A DNA stretch of 64,000 bases from Cytobacillus firmus (GCF_023657595.1 NZ_CP098323.1:334001-398000), one strand, 5' to 3'; numbered from the stretch's first letter, positions 11,981 through 27,678 are shown. Notes: generated from the letters alone by a model not told the origin. Made by a program: numbers and translations.

Positions 11981-13006
11981 ATGGCAAATGCATATAAACA
12001 GGCCGGAGTAGATATTGAAGCTGGCTATGAAGCAGTTTCCCGCATGAAAAAGCACGTACAGAAGACGATTCGTCCTGGTGTGCTTGGAGGTTTGGGCGGA
12101 TTTGGCGGCATGTTCGATCTATCTGAACTGAACCTGAAGGAACCGGTTTTAGTATCAGGTACAGATGGTGTCGGCACGAAGCTGATGCTCGCTTTTATGA
12201 TGGATAAGCATGACACGATTGGGATTGATGCGGTCGCAATGTGTGTTAATGATATTGTCGTACAGGGAGCGGAACCTCTTTATTTCTTGGATTATATCGC
12301 CTGCGGAAAAGCGGCGCCAGAACGGATTGAGGCGATTGTTAAAGGTATTGCGGATGGATGCGAACAGGCTGGATGTGCACTCGTAGGCGGTGAAACAGCC
12401 GAAATGCCTGGCATGTACAGTGAAGAAGAATATGATCTTGCCGGATTTGCGGTCGGTGCCTGTGAAAAATCCAATCTGATTAATGGTGCGGACATCAAGG
12501 CAGGAGATGTGCTGATCGGTCTTGCATCCAGCGGAATCCACAGCAATGGCTACTCACTTGTCCGAAAGCTGTTTTTCGAGAAAGCGAATTTGTCCTTAAC
12601 AGATCATGTAGAAGAATTAGGCTGCACTTTGGGGGAAGAACTGCTTCGACCTACAAAAATTTATGTAAAGCCGCTTTTATCAGCTATGAAGCAATTCAAG
12701 CTGAAAGGCATGGCACATATTACAGGCGGCGGATTTATTGAAAATATCCCGCGCATGCTGCCTGAAGGTCTTGGCGCCCAGCTTACTGAAAGCAATTGGG
12801 AAGTGCCGCCGGTATTTACGGTGATGGAGAAGATCGGTGGACTTGAGCGCAAGGAAATGTACAACATTTTTAATATGGGAACAGGCATGGTGATTGCAGC
12901 GGACAAAGATAATGCTGATGAACTGATCGCCTATTTTAATGAAATTGGTGAAACAGCCTATCTGATGGGGACAGTAACGGATCAGGAAGGAATTGAAATT
13001 CTGTAA
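11981..13006 (+). CDS. purM: AIR synthetase (phosphoribosylformylglycinamidine cyclo-ligase)
   Basis: 341 aa. ATP-dependent ring closure of FGAM to [17 protein letters not shown] at 57-70 is the conserved substrate/phosphate loop, [12 protein letters not shown] the second AIRS signature, and [15 protein letters not shown] the C-terminal AIRS_C motif. AGAGGTGAAAAGGA precedes the ATG. It is separated from purF by a 149-bp gap filled with the TTGGCCGGTAAA array, whereas most junctions in this operon are tight. Confidence 0.97.
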   Translation: MANAYKQAGVDIEAGYEAVSRMKKHVQKTIRPGVLGGLGGFGGMFDLSELNLKEPVLVSGTDGVGTKLMLAFMMDKHDTIGIDAVAMCVNDIVVQGAEPLYFLDYIACGKAAPERIEAIVKGIADGCEQAGCALVGGETAEMPGMYSEEEYDLAGFAVGACEKSNLINGADIKAGDVLIGLASSGIHSNGYSLVRKLFFEKANLSLTDHVEELGCTLGEELLRPTKIYVKPLLSAMKQFKLKGMAHITGGGFIENIPRMLPEGLGAQLTESNWEVPPVFTVMEKIGGLERKEMYNIFNMGTGMVIAADKDNADELIAYFNEIGETAYLMGTVTDQEGIEIL

Positions 13007-13019
13007 CTTGGAGGAAGTC

Positions 13020-13601
13020 ATGAAAAAAATCGCAGTGTTTGCTTCCGGAAGCGGAACGAACTTTCAGGCCATTGCCGATGCTGTAAACAAAGGTGATTTG
13101 CAGGCTGAGATCGTCTTGTTTGTCTGTGATCGGCCAGGTGCATACAGCATCCAGCGTGCAAAAAACGAGCAAGTTCCGCAGTTTGTTTTTTCAGCAAAAG
13201 ACTATGCTGGCAAAGCAGAGTACGAAAGAGCGATTTTGCAAAGGCTGCAGGAGAGCGGTGCCGAGTATATTATTCTCGCAGGTTATATGAGGCTGATTGG
13301 CCCGACGCTTTTGAAACAGTTTGAAGGCAGGATTATTAATATCCATCCTTCTCTTCTTCCCGCTTTTCCAGGTAAGGATGCAATTGGCCAGGCGTTATCT
13401 GCCAATGTGAAGGTAAGCGGTGTGACGGTTCATTTTGTCGATGAAGGGATGGATACTGGGCCGATTATTGCTCAGGCGCCAGTTGAAATAAATGCGGGTG
13501 AATCGCTGGAAAGCCTTCAAAAGAAGATACATGAAGTCGAGCACAAACTATATCCGCAGGTTTTGCAAAATCTTTTCTATGCTAAAATGGTAGAGAGTTA
13601 A
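13020..13601 (+). CDS. purN: Glycinamide ribonucleotide formyltransferase
   Basis: 193 aa. Transfers formyl from 10-formyl-THF to [15 protein letters not shown] at 7-18 is the phosphate-binding start; [11 protein letters not shown] at 106-116 holds the catalytic N108 (in N-I-H) and H109; [13 protein letters not shown] at 138-150 includes the catalytic aspartate. Start at 13020 chosen because TTGGAGGAAGTC lies just before it and the protein then begins [12 protein letters not shown]; an earlier in-frame ATG at 12993 lies inside purM. Confidence 0.97.
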   Translation: MKKIAVFASGSGTNFQAIADAVNKGDLQAEIVLFVCDRPGAYSIQRAKNEQVPQFVFSAKDYAGKAEYERAILQRLQESGAEYIILAGYMRLIGPTLLKQFEGRIINIHPSLLPAFPGKDAIGQALSANVKVSGVTVHFVDEGMDTGPIIAQAPVEINAGESLESLQKKIHEVEHKLYPQVLQNLFYAKMVES

Positions 13602-13635
13602 AGTATATCACTCAACAGAGTCAGGGGGAGCGAAC

Positions 13636-15171
13636 ATGAAGAAACGTGCATTAATCAGTGTTTCCGACAAAAATGGCATAACAGAATTTGCTCAGCAGTT
13701 AAGTGAACTGGGTTTTGAAATTATCTCAACTGGCGGTACAAAAAAAGCACTTGAAGAGAGTGGAGTCCCTGTTATCGGCGTAAGTGATGTGACAGGCTTT
13801 CCGGAAATTTTGGAAGGGCGTGTAAAAACATTAAATCCAATGATTCATGGCGGGCTGCTGGCTAAGCATGGCGAAACAGGCCACAAGCAGCAGCTTGAGG
13901 AACATGGGATCCAGCCTATCCAGGTTGTGTGCGTGAATTTGTATCCGTTCCAGCAAACCATCGCTAAACCGGATGTGACAGTGGAGGATGCGATAGAGAA
14001 TATTGATATCGGCGGCCCGGCCATGCTGCGTGCTTCCGCCAAGAATCATGAATATGTAACGGTTGTGGTGGATCCAGTCGATTATGAAACAGTTCTTTCA
14101 CAGCTGAAAGAAACCGGAGAGGTTCAAAAGGAAATCCGCCGCAGACTTGCTGCAAAGGTATTCCGCCACACAGCTGCCTATGATGCGATGATCGCTGAAT
14201 ATATGACAGATTTGGCAAATGAAGAAACGCCTGAAAAATTAACGGTTACGTATGAACTAAAGCAAACCTTGAGATATGGGGAGAATCCGCATCAAAAGGC
14301 TGCTTTTTACCGTAAACCGCTTGGTTCTGAATTTTCGATTGCGAACGCTGAACAGCTTCACGGCAAGGAGTTGTCTTACAACAATATCAACGATGCAGAT
14401 GCAGCTCTCCAAATCGTAAAGGAATTCTCAGAGCCGGCAGCAGTTGCTGTTAAGCATATGAATCCTTGTGGAGTGGGAACCGGAGAAAATGTTTTTGATG
14501 CTTTTTCAAAAGCTTTCGCAGCTGACCCTGTTTCCATTTTCGGCGGAATCATTGCCTTAAACAGAGAAGTGGATGCAGAAACAGCTAAAAAGCTTTATGA
14601 GATCTTCCTTGAGATCATTATTGCGCCATCCTTCTCAGAGGAAGCGCTTGAAATTTTAAAAGGGAAAAAGAATCTGCGCCTGCTGACCATTCCTTTTGAA
14701 GGCAAAAAGAAAGCGGAGATGAGATTGTCCGCTATTGAAGGCGGCTTACTGACGCAGGAGTATGATCTATTCACTCTTAAAGATGCCGAAGTAAAAGTAG
14801 CAACAAAGAGGGAGCCGACAGAAGAAGAGTGGAAAGCACTAAAGCTGGGCTGGAAAGTCGTCAAGCATGTGAAATCCAATGCGATAGTCGTCAATGATTC
14901 AAACATGACACTTGGAGTTGGTGCCGGGCAGATGAACCGTGTAGGCTCTGCCGAAATTGCGCTTGAACAGGCAGGAGAAAAAGCGAACGGAGCTGTAATG
15001 GCATCGGATGCCTTTTTCCCAATGAACGATACCGTTGAAGTCGCAGCCAAAGCAGGCATTACAGCCATCATTCAGCCGGGGGGCTCCATCCGTGATGAAG
15101 ACTCCATCAAAAAGGCCGACGAGTACGGAATTGCCATGGTCTTTACAGGCGTACGGCATTTTAAACATTAA
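13636..15171 (+). CDS. purH: AICAR transformylase / IMP cyclohydrolase
   Basis: 511 aa bifunctional enzyme catalysing the last two steps to IMP. N-terminal IMP cyclohydrolase (MGS-like) domain: [13 protein letters not shown] near 7 and [10 protein letters not shown] near 31. C-terminal transformylase: [14 protein letters not shown], then [14 protein letters not shown] with the catalytic lysine/histidine pair, and the terminal RHFKH that ends the family. AGGGGGAG ribosome site. Followed by hairpin repeats before purD. Confidence 0.97.
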   Translation: MKKRALISVSDKNGITEFAQQLSELGFEIISTGGTKKALEESGVPVIGVSDVTGFPEILEGRVKTLNPMIHGGLLAKHGETGHKQQLEEHGIQPIQVVCVNLYPFQQTIAKPDVTVEDAIENIDIGGPAMLRASAKNHEYVTVVVDPVDYETVLSQLKETGEVQKEIRRRLAAKVFRHTAAYDAMIAEYMTDLANEETPEKLTVTYELKQTLRYGENPHQKAAFYRKPLGSEFSIANAEQLHGKELSYNNINDADAALQIVKEFSEPAAVAVKHMNPCGVGTGENVFDAFSKAFAADPVSIFGGIIALNREVDAETAKKLYEIFLEIIIAPSFSEEALEILKGKKNLRLLTIPFEGKKKAEMRLSAIEGGLLTQEYDLFTLKDAEVKVATKREPTEEEWKALKLGWKVVKHVKSNAIVVNDSNMTLGVGAGQMNRVGSAEIALEQAGEKANGAVMASDAFFPMNDTVEVAAKAGITAIIQPGGSIRDEDSIKKADEYGIAMVFTGVRHFKH

Positions 15172-16799
<1,628 letters not shown>

Positions 16800-16820
16800 A
16801 TTGTCAGCTCCTTTCTATAG

Positions 16821-16853
16821 TACAGCCCCCAAATAGGGGGCTGTATTTTTTAT
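16821..16853 (+). terminator. pur operon terminator
   Basis: TACAGCCCCC-AAATA-GGGGGCTGTA followed by TTTTTTA, a ten-bp perfect stem. It lies 112 bp past the purD stop and just upstream of the small minus-strand gene, so pur transcripts would run antisense through that gene. Confidence 0.9.
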
Positions 16854-16880
16854 AACATTGAATTTATATCTTTGCACTTC

Positions 16881-17009
16881 GAGAACTGTCTAGCTCCAGC
16901 GCCTACCCCCTCGAGGTCACAAGCCACTCCTCCCAAAAAGGCAAAGGACGCCTTTCCGGGAGGATCGTCTTGTGCTTGTCGGGGGTGGGCAAGGCGCTTC
17001 CGCTTTTCT
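16881..17009. repeat. Hairpin intergenic repeat (GTCTAGCTCCAGCGCC family), copy A
   Basis: About 129 bp, aligning base for base with 39121-39250. Nested inverted repeats: GCGCC with GGCGC, CTACCCCC with GGGGGTGGG, CACAAG with CTTGTG, CCTCCC with GGGAGG, and AAAGGC with GCCTTT. Related repeats are common between genes in Bacillaceae (memory of the family, not a search). It abuts the end of the DUF2892 gene. Confidence 0.9.
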
Positions 17010-17293
17010 TAAGACGGGTTATAAGGCAGAATCTCCTCAACAGCCTCATCATTATTACTGTGATTGTCTCTCTTTTCCTGAACCATGTCCTGGCCTCTTT
17101 CAAAAAGAGCTGTCAATGGGCAAAAGCGGACAATCCCCTCAGCCACTTTCATGCCTCCAAGCATGGCCATCACAAGATATGAGTCCCGCCAAGGTCTCTT
17201 TACAAGCTTTGAAGTGCTCCAGGCCAGTACAGTTAATCCGACTGTTATGCGTATTAAGGCATTTACAATGCCGATATTTGATTTTACATGCAT
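17009..17293 (-). CDS. DUF2892 (YgaP-like) membrane protein
   Basis: 94 aa beginning MHVKSNIGIVNALIRITVGLTVLAW. Two hydrophobic segments (about 10-28 and 42-58) and the CPLTALF motif typical of DUF2892 inner-membrane proteins, whose role is unclear; in other proteins the domain is fused to rhodanese. A charged tail EKRDNHSNNDEAVEE follows. ATG at 17293 is preferred; a GTG six codons earlier would place the start inside the GGTGGGA ribosome-site candidate. The stop codon lies at the edge of the hairpin repeat. Confidence 0.75.
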   Translation of the reverse strand: MHVKSNIGIVNALIRITVGLTVLAWSTSKLVKRPWRDSYLVMAMLGGMKVAEGIVRFCPLTALFERGQDMVQEKRDNHSNNDEAVEEILPYNPS

Positions 17294-17493
17294 AGGTCCC
17301 ACCACTTTCACGAAATTTTTACAATCTTTTACTGATTCTTTAATGCGTTAAACAGTGAAATATGTTACTATAGTAAAACAAGAGATAATGAAAGGGCTTT
17401 CTTTATTGATATAAAGCCATTTAACTCATTGTATTCATACTAAAAACAGAGTCTTTATATATAGATATAGATATCAACAAGGGAGGGAGTATA

Positions 17494-19236
17494 GTGCTGG
17501 AACAGCGTTACCGTTGGAAAAACAGGCACTTGCGTGAACATGTTTCCGTATTGGACGGGAAACTTTCACCGACGATATTACTTAAGAACGCGCGTTATCT
17601 GAATCAGGCGCTTCGCAAATGGATAACAGCAAATATATGGATTTATGGCGACCGTATTGTTTATGTGGGCGAAAAGCTGCCGGAAAAAACAGATCAGTGT
17701 GAGGTCATTGATTGTACAGGACTTACGCTCGTACCCGGATATATTGAGCCGCATGCCCATCCATTTCAATTATATAATCCCCATTCCCTGGCGAGCTATG
17801 CATCGCAGTTTGGGACAACAACTCTGATTAATGACAATATGGTGCTTGCTTTACAGCAGGATAAAAAGAAAGCGTTTTCTTTTTTGAAGGAAATGAGAAA
17901 CATGCCTGCAACAACCTATTGGTGGTGCCGATTTGATGCTCAAACAGAGATCCAGCACGAAGAATCTGTTTTTTCCCATGGAAACGTTAAATCGTGGCTG
18001 GAACATGATGCGGTGCTTCAGGGAGGTGAGCTGACAGGCTGGCCGAAGCTATTGGATGGCGATGATATGATGCTTCATTGGATTCAGGAAACAAAGCGGA
18101 TGAGGAAAAAGATTGAAGGCCATTTTCCGGGTGCATCCGAAAAAACGCTGGCAAAGCTTATGCTGCTTGGTGCTGATTGTGACCATGAGTCAATGACAGG
18201 AAAAGATGTCTATAATCGCCTTTTACAGGGATATACTGTATCTCTCAGATATTCTTCCATACGTCCGGATCTGCCAGTTTTATTGGAGGAAATGCATGAA
18301 ATGGGCATTGATCAATATGATCGGATGGTCTTCACAACAGACGGTTCCTTTTCTTCCTTTTATGAGCATGGAATTATTGACCATATGATCCGCATTGCCA
18401 TAGATAAAGGAGTGCCGGTAATAGATGCGTATAATATGGCAACCATTAATGCGGCCCGTCATTATGGAATCGATTATTTACATGGCTCCATTGCGACAGG
18501 AAGGGTTGCCAATATCAATTTCCTCTCAGATGAAAACGAACCAACTCCTATATCCGTTATTGCCAAAGGGGAATGGGTGAAGAGAGATGGTGAAAACCAG
18601 CATGCCTATAAGCCTGTAGCATGGGAAGATTACGGCTTTGAACCGCTGGAGATTGATTGGGAGCTGACGGCAGATGATATGCAATTCTCCATGCCTTTCG
18701 GGATAAAGCTCGAGAATGCTGTTATTACCAAGCCATACTCCATCACGATTGACGTATCATCCGAAGAGCTGGAGAAAGATCATGATGAATGTTTCTTCAT
18801 GCTTGTTGACCGGAATGGAAAATGGCGAATAAATACCATTCTTAAAGGCTTCTCGCAAAGCCTGGATGGAATGGCAAGTTCATTTTCCAATACCGGTGAC
18901 ATCATCTTAATCGGCAAAAGCAAACAGGAAATGCTGAATGCTTTTAACCGGCTGAAAGAAATTGGCGGAGGCATTGTCATATCTGAGGGGGGAAGGATTG
19001 TCCAACAGATGGAGCTCCGCTTAAAAGGTGTAATGTCCCATAAAAATGTGGAGGAATTAATGCAGGAAGAGAAACAGCTTGTGCATTATTTGCGTGATCA
19101 GGGATACAGACATGAAGATCCAATGTACACGCTGCTCTTTTTCTCTTCAACCCATCTGCCTTATATCAGGATTACCCAGCAGGGAATGTATGATGTCATG
19201 AATAAAACGGTACTCTTTCCAACGATAATGCGTTAA
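17494..19236 (+). CDS. yerA: Adenine deaminase-like amidohydrolase (YerA)
   Basis: 580 aa, the length of B. subtilis YerA. Amidohydrolase superfamily: metal-binding HxH in IEPHAHP at 84-90, then DHESMTGKDVYNRLLQGYTVSLRYSS, and TTDGSFSSFYEHG where the active-site aspartate sits, followed by the adenine-deaminase C-terminal domain. Likely converts adenine to hypoxanthine, which fits its place after the purine operon, although YerA proteins diverge from the AdeC type and activity should be treated as putative. GTG start with AAGGGAGGG upstream. Confidence 0.85.
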   Translation: MLEQRYRWKNRHLREHVSVLDGKLSPTILLKNARYLNQALRKWITANIWIYGDRIVYVGEKLPEKTDQCEVIDCTGLTLVPGYIEPHAHPFQLYNPHSLASYASQFGTTTLINDNMVLALQQDKKKAFSFLKEMRNMPATTYWWCRFDAQTEIQHEESVFSHGNVKSWLEHDAVLQGGELTGWPKLLDGDDMMLHWIQETKRMRKKIEGHFPGASEKTLAKLMLLGADCDHESMTGKDVYNRLLQGYTVSLRYSSIRPDLPVLLEEMHEMGIDQYDRMVFTTDGSFSSFYEHGIIDHMIRIAIDKGVPVIDAYNMATINAARHYGIDYLHGSIATGRVANINFLSDENEPTPISVIAKGEWVKRDGENQHAYKPVAWEDYGFEPLEIDWELTADDMQFSMPFGIKLENAVITKPYSITIDVSSEELEKDHDECFFMLVDRNGKWRINTILKGFSQSLDGMASSFSNTGDIILIGKSKQEMLNAFNRLKEIGGGIVISEGGRIVQQMELRLKGVMSHKNVEELMQEEKQLVHYLRDQGYRHEDPMYTLLFFSSTHLPYIRITQQGMYDVMNKTVLFPTIMR

Positions 19237-19329
19237 AATATGAAAGAGGTATAATAGATAGAGATTAAAACTGCTCAAGGGAGCTAACATAGAATCCGCA
19301 TCAAAAGCAAAAATCACACGGGGTGGAAA

Positions 19330-20385
19330 ATGTTAAAAAGATGGATAGCTGTATCAGCAGCGGCAATGCTTCTCGTTTCTGGATGCAGTAAAGAAAAAGC
19401 AGAGGAGCCGGCAAAGCAGGAGACGGAAAAAGCGGAAGAAGCCACAAAAGGTGTCAGCTCTGAAAAAGAACTTCCATTTCAATATCCGCTCACAGGCTCC
19501 GGATCGGAAACCGAAGTAAATGGAAGAGCTGTAGCGGTGATGATCAATAATCATCCGAAAGCCCGTCCGCAATCAGGGCTTAACCAGGCTGATGTCGTCT
19601 ATGAAATGCTGGCAGAAGGGGACGTGACTCGTTTTCTTGCTATTTTTCAAAGTGAGCGGCCCGAAATGATAGGGCCTGTCAGAAGTTCCAGGGATTATTA
19701 TATTGAGCTGGCCAAAGGCTATGACAGCCTCTACATTGCTCACGGCTACAGTCCGGAGGCCAAAGAATTGCTGGATCAGGGGTATGTTGATAACCTGAAC
19801 GGAATGCAGTATGACGGTACATTGTTTAAAAGGGAAAGCTTCAGACAGGCTCCGCATAATTCCTATATTTCTTTTGACAATGTGCTGAAAGGGGCAAAAG
19901 AAAAAAATTATGCGATGGAGGATGAGCCGAAATCTCTTGAATTCCTTTCGAAAGAAGAGGTAAAGGCAATTCAGGGAGAGAAAGCAGACTCTGCCATGAT
20001 CTCCTACCTGGACAATGAATTATTCAATGTCATCTATGAATATGATGCAGGACTTGAGAAATACAAAAGATATTCCAATGGCGAGCTTACAGCTGACTAC
20101 AAATCCGGGGAACCTGTATTACTCGATAACATTTTCATTGCAGAAGCAGACCATCAAGTGGTTGACAGCGCAGGCCGCCGTGATATTAACTTAACTACTG
20201 GAGGAAAAGGATATCTCCTTCAAAAAGGAAAAGTGACAGAGTTGCAGTGGGAAAATATTGACGGGCGAATTCTTCCTGTCTTGAATGGCCAGCAGGCTGG
20301 CCTGGTTCCGGGGAAAACATGGATCAACATCGTTCCATCAAACCCGGGCCTGGAGCAAACGGTTTCCTTTGAAGCTAAACAATAA
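19330..20385 (+). CDS. yerB: DUF3048 lipoprotein (YerB)
   Basis: 351 aa. Lipoprotein signal with lipobox LVSG-C19, so the protein should be lipid-anchored on the outside of the membrane. A low-complexity acidic-basic linker (residues 20-50) precedes the DUF3048 domain, recognised by VMINNHPKARPQSGLNQADVVYE and GPVRSSRDYYIELAKGYDS. DUF3048 proteins have no established enzymatic role. Lies between yerA and yerC as in B. subtilis. Confidence 0.9.
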   Translation: MLKRWIAVSAAAMLLVSGCSKEKAEEPAKQETEKAEEATKGVSSEKELPFQYPLTGSGSETEVNGRAVAVMINNHPKARPQSGLNQADVVYEMLAEGDVTRFLAIFQSERPEMIGPVRSSRDYYIELAKGYDSLYIAHGYSPEAKELLDQGYVDNLNGMQYDGTLFKRESFRQAPHNSYISFDNVLKGAKEKNYAMEDEPKSLEFLSKEEVKAIQGEKADSAMISYLDNELFNVIYEYDAGLEKYKRYSNGELTADYKSGEPVLLDNIFIAEADHQVVDSAGRRDINLTTGGKGYLLQKGKVTELQWENIDGRILPVLNGQQAGLVPGKTWINIVPSNPGLEQTVSFEAKQ

Positions 20386-20425
20386 TGATTGAAAATACTA
20401 TTTAAACAAAGGGGTATGCAAATAT

Positions 20426-20734
20426 ATGCAAATTGATAAGCTAAGAGGCAAAGAACTGGATCAGTTATTTAAGTCTGTTTTATCTTTAAATGACCTGGAA
20501 GAGTGCTACCGATTCTTTGACGACTTATGTACAGTGAATGAAATACAATCCCTGGCACAGCGCCTGGAAGTGGCACGCATGCTTCGTGAAGGAAAAACCT
20601 ATCATAAAATCGAAACAGATACAGGCGCCAGCACGGCAACCATTTCACGTGTAAAACGCTGCCTCAACTATGGAAATGATGCCTATGAAATGGCATTGGA
20701 AAGAATCAAAGAAGAAGAAGCTGAAAAAGCGTAA
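20426..20734 (+). CDS. yerC: YerC/YecD family TrpR-related DNA-binding protein
   Basis: 102 aa. All-helical protein of the TrpR superfamily. The recognition region LAQRLEVARMLREGKTYHKIETDTGASTATISRVKRCLNYG (about 43-83) holds the helix-turn-helix; the family's hallmark is the AS-TISRVKRCL segment. Regulated genes are unknown. ATG at 20426 with AAAGGGG upstream; an ATG at 20416 is out of frame and stops after six codons. Followed by a terminator. Confidence 0.93.
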   Translation: MQIDKLRGKELDQLFKSVLSLNDLEECYRFFDDLCTVNEIQSLAQRLEVARMLREGKTYHKIETDTGASTATISRVKRCLNYGNDAYEMALERIKEEEAEKA

Positions 20735-20749
20735 ATATTCGTTTTGCTT

Positions 20750-20783
20750 AAACCGATGGGGCAGGATCCCGCGGTTTTTTTCT
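20750..20783 (+). terminator. Terminator after yerC
   Basis: AAACCG pairs with CGGTTT around an inner GGG/CCC helix, followed by seven T. Confidence 0.8.
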
Positions 20784-20824
20784 TTGTCTTCTATTAATTT
20801 TTACCACCCAATGCAACATCCTTT

Positions 20825-21001
20825 CAGGCCAGTGGATTAAGTCAAAAAACGACTCCATTCACTGGCCTTTCGACGTACAGTATGTACTAGTGCCGACGTT
20901 GCCACAGGACGTGGCGTTTTTAGTCGGCCAGCGTTTGTCGGACTTGCACAGGACGTGCTGGCGTCAACGTTCGCCACAGGACGTGACGGCTTTTAGTTGA
21001 C
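20825..21001. repeat. Block of tandem hairpins with CACAGGACGTG cores
   Basis: Most of the 364-bp yerC-pcrB gap. First a long hairpin with arms AGGCCAGTG and CACTGGCCT (20825-20869), then GTACAGTATGTAC, then three consecutive hairpins with arms GCCGAC/GTCGGC (20892, 20923), GCCAGC/GCTGGC (20927, 20957) and GTCAAC/GTTGAC (20963, 20996). Each encloses CACAGGACGTG. The same module occurs at 15204-15240 with arms GCAGAC/GTCTGC. The rest of the gap is AT-rich and probably holds the pcrB promoter (TATAAT near 21057). Confidence 0.88.
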
Positions 21002-21098
21002 GTTCATCCCTTCAAAAGGCGCTTCAGCTTTTATTTTTTATTCCCAATCTTAAATGATATAATGATGAAATGGAATGATAGAATGGAGGCAATTTTGC

Positions 21099-21785
21099 AT
21101 GTATGATGTTCGCGAATGGAGCCATGTATTCAAGCTCGATCCGGATAAAAATATATCAGATGAAGACCTGGAGAAAATTTGCGAGTCAGGGACCGATGCG
21201 ATTATTGTGGGCGGAACAGACGGGGTCACATTGGAGAAAGTGCTGGATTTAATGGCCCGCATCCGCAGATACACGGTTCCCTGTGTGCTGGAGGTTTCGT
21301 CCATTGACTCAGTTACACCGGGCTTTGACCTGTATTTTATCCCGACAGTCCTTAACAGCCGGGATGTAAAGTGGGTTACAGGCCTTCATCAGGAAGCTGT
21401 AAAGGAATATGGGGATATTATGAATTGGGAAGAAATCCTTGTTCAGGGCTATTGCATTTTGAATGAAGAATGTAAAGCCGCGCAAGTCACCAATTCACGC
21501 ACAGATCTATCTCTTGATGAGGTTAGGGCATATGCAATGATGGCCGAGAAAATGTTCCGCCTGCCAATCTTCTATCTCGAATACAGCGGAAAGTACGGAG
21601 ATCCAGAAGTGGTTGCAGAGGTGAAAAATACGCTTGAAGATACCGTATTATTTTACGGAGGCGGCATCCTGAGTGCAGATCAGGCAAAAGAAATGGCTGA
21701 GCATGCGGACGTCATTGTGGTCGGAAATGTTATTTATGATGATCTGCAGGCTGCATTGGCCACAGTCGAAGCTGCTCGTGCTTAA
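21099..21785 (+). CDS. pcrB: Heptaprenylglyceryl phosphate synthase PcrB
   Basis: 228 aa, identical in length to B. subtilis PcrB. TIM-barrel prenyltransferase that adds heptaprenyl diphosphate to sn-glycerol-1-phosphate, giving archaeal-type ether lipids in Bacillales. Motifs: FKLDPDK (substrate lysine/aspartate) at 11-17, IVGGTDGVT near 41, YLEYSGKYG, and FYGGGI (phosphate site). ATG 21099 with GGAGG eleven bases upstream is chosen over an ATG at 21075, which lacks one. Followed by pcrA, as in B. subtilis. Confidence 0.95.
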   Translation: MYDVREWSHVFKLDPDKNISDEDLEKICESGTDAIIVGGTDGVTLEKVLDLMARIRRYTVPCVLEVSSIDSVTPGFDLYFIPTVLNSRDVKWVTGLHQEAVKEYGDIMNWEEILVQGYCILNEECKAAQVTNSRTDLSLDEVRAYAMMAEKMFRLPIFYLEYSGKYGDPEVVAEVKNTLEDTVLFYGGGILSADQAKEMAEHADVIVVGNVIYDDLQAALATVEAARA

Positions 21786-21862
21786 TTCAGGTTGCTGATG
21801 GCTAGAAAACAAGATAAGATAGAATATAAGAACATACGTTTCTATGGTGGTGAAGAGAAGGA

Positions 21863-26142
<4,280 letters not shown>

Positions 26143-26157
26143 GAGGGTGTAAGCTCC

Positions 26158-27327
26158 GTGAAAAAACTCTTAATGCTTGCTTTATCCCTAACCCTTCTGC
26201 TTGCAGGCTGTGCGCCTAATTTTAATAAGCAGGAGGAAGTCGTTCAGGAAGATAAGAACGAAAAGGATAAGGCAATCATTCCGAACTATAAAATTTCAGA
26301 CAAGTATTATCGAACGCTGCTGCCGTTTGAACCAAGTGAGTCCAGAGGTCTTGTGGTCAATAATATAAGCACTAAATATGACATTAATGAATTTGAGACC
26401 GGATTAATGCGTGTGGCACAAAACTCATTTGATCCGGATAAATACTTATTCCAGGAAGGCCAGTATTTAAAAAGAGGAACTGTCCAGGCCTGGCTTAACC
26501 GCAAATTTACTGACGATCAGCTGAAGGAACGCGAGCTGAAAGCCGAAGACAACATTGGCTTAAATCCAATGATTGCAGATGGCGGAGATATTGATAAAAA
26601 TAATGAAAAAAGCCCGATATACCTGGCACATATACTTGAGCACAACTATCTGCTGAAAAACGATGATGGAAAAGTGGGTCTTGGCGGAGTTGTGATAGGT
26701 CTTGCCATGAACTCTGTTCATTATTATCAGAAAGAACAATATGGCGCGACTTTTGAAACCGATATTAAACGGGATGTTCTTGAACGGGAAGGCAAAAAGA
26801 TGGCTGAAGAAGTCCTTCAGAGAATACGGCAAATCAAGGGTCTGAAGGATGTGCCGGTAACCATTGCTTTGTTTGAACAGCAGGCAAGAACTTCGGTTGT
26901 GCCGGGAAGCTTTTTTGCATATGCTAAGGCAGACAAAGGAAGCAATAAGCTGGGCGGATGGGAAGGGATCAGCGAGAAATATGTCCTGTTCCCTTCAAGC
27001 GCAGCTGAAAAAAATCATCGTGATGATTTAACCGCTTTTCTTAACTTTAAACAGGATGTGGAAACATACTTCCCTAACTTTAATGGAGTTATCGGGAAAG
27101 CTTTCTATGCCCAAGATCAATTGCAGGAAATCAACATTGATATCCCAATCCAATTTTATGGGAAAGCAGAAGGTATTGGATTTACCCAATATGTAACAGG
27201 TCTTGTTGTCAAACACTTCCCTGAATACATCTCAGTCCAGGTAAACATCTCATCAGTCAACGGCCCGGAAGCGATTGTAGTCCGGAAAGCAGACCAAAGC
27301 GAGCCTTTTGTCCATATTTATCATTAG
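26158..27327 (+). CDS. camS: CamS family sex pheromone lipoprotein (YerH)
   Basis: 389 aa. Lipoprotein signal with lipobox LLAG-C18. The mature domain shows the CamS pattern: YYRTLLPFEPSESRGLV near 60 and NYLLKNDDGKVGLGGVVIGLAMNSVHYY in the middle. In enterococci and staphylococci the processed CamS signal peptide acts as a conjugation pheromone (family knowledge); a role here is unproven. GTG start with AGAGGGTG upstream, 15 bp after ligA, thus the last gene of the pcrB-pcrA-ligA-camS operon. Confidence 0.9.
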   Translation: MKKLLMLALSLTLLLAGCAPNFNKQEEVVQEDKNEKDKAIIPNYKISDKYYRTLLPFEPSESRGLVVNNISTKYDINEFETGLMRVAQNSFDPDKYLFQEGQYLKRGTVQAWLNRKFTDDQLKERELKAEDNIGLNPMIADGGDIDKNNEKSPIYLAHILEHNYLLKNDDGKVGLGGVVIGLAMNSVHYYQKEQYGATFETDIKRDVLEREGKKMAEEVLQRIRQIKGLKDVPVTIALFEQQARTSVVPGSFFAYAKADKGSNKLGGWEGISEKYVLFPSSAAEKNHRDDLTAFLNFKQDVETYFPNFNGVIGKAFYAQDQLQEINIDIPIQFYGKAEGIGFTQYVTGLVVKHFPEYISVQVNISSVNGPEAIVVRKADQSEPFVHIYH

Positions 27328-27335
27328 AACCAGGT

Positions 27336-27374
27336 ACCCAGAAGTGCATGAGAAGCACCTTCTGGGTTTTTTTG
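27336..27374 (+). terminator. Terminator of the pcrB-camS operon
   Basis: CCCAGAAG...CTTCTGGG stem with TTTTTTTG after it, nine bases after the camS stop. Confidence 0.85.
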
Positions 27375-27398
27375 TTTTGAGAGCGATGGCTTGTTGTG

Positions 27399-27545
27399 AT
27401 GGCGAAAAAGGAAAGGGGGGATGGTCGCGAAAGATTCTTCATGGCGCCCAAAAAGGAAGAGTCTCGAGGAAAATGGTGCCGTAGAGCCAACATGCCGCCC
27501 AAAAAGGAAAAAGTACAAGGAAAGTGGTCTTCCCCGCCTGAAAAA
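27399..27545. repeat. Irregular tandem repeat array with GGCGCCCAAAAAGGAA units
   Basis: Two long units, ATGGCGCCCAAAAAGGAA at 27441 and ATGCCGCCCAAAAAGGAA at 27492, are 51 bp apart, each followed by AAGGAAA-type tails and a shorter ATGGTGCC or GTGGTCTT unit. A related ATGGCGAAAAAGGAA lies at 27399. ATG-like anchors occur at 27399, 27421, 27441, 27473, 27492 and 27524: steps 22, 20, 32, 19, 32. It lies in the 504-bp gap before pruA. A frame at 27421-27612 reads through it but has no ribosome site and is regarded as chance. Confidence 0.75.
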
Positions 27546-27575
27546 TAAAAATCACTCCCAATACAGCATTAAAAA

Positions 27576-27678
27576 GTTATATATAACAGTTTTATCCAAC
27601 CCTGCCCAATAGGGCTTCAACTCCTTATCCTTCTAAGTGAAACCGCAACTCTGCCCTTTAGATGTTAATATATAACAT
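27576..27678. promoter_or_regulatory. Two ATATAACA-containing palindromes upstream of pruA
   Basis: GTTATATATAAC (27576-27587, continuing to A27588) and ATGTTAATATATAACAT (27662-27678). Both contain the 8-mer ATATAACA that recurs upstream of the putP and aceA genes. Likely operators of a shared, unidentified regulator. Confidence 0.5.

Noticed and set aside
16970..17295. Plus-strand frames opposite the DUF2892 gene
   Set aside because: The minus-strand frame has recognisable membrane segments and family motifs; the plus frames start within the hairpin repeat.
27421..27612. 63-aa frame with RPKRK repeats
   Set aside because: It reads through a DNA repeat array, lacks a ribosome site, and runs into the operator-like region of pruA.
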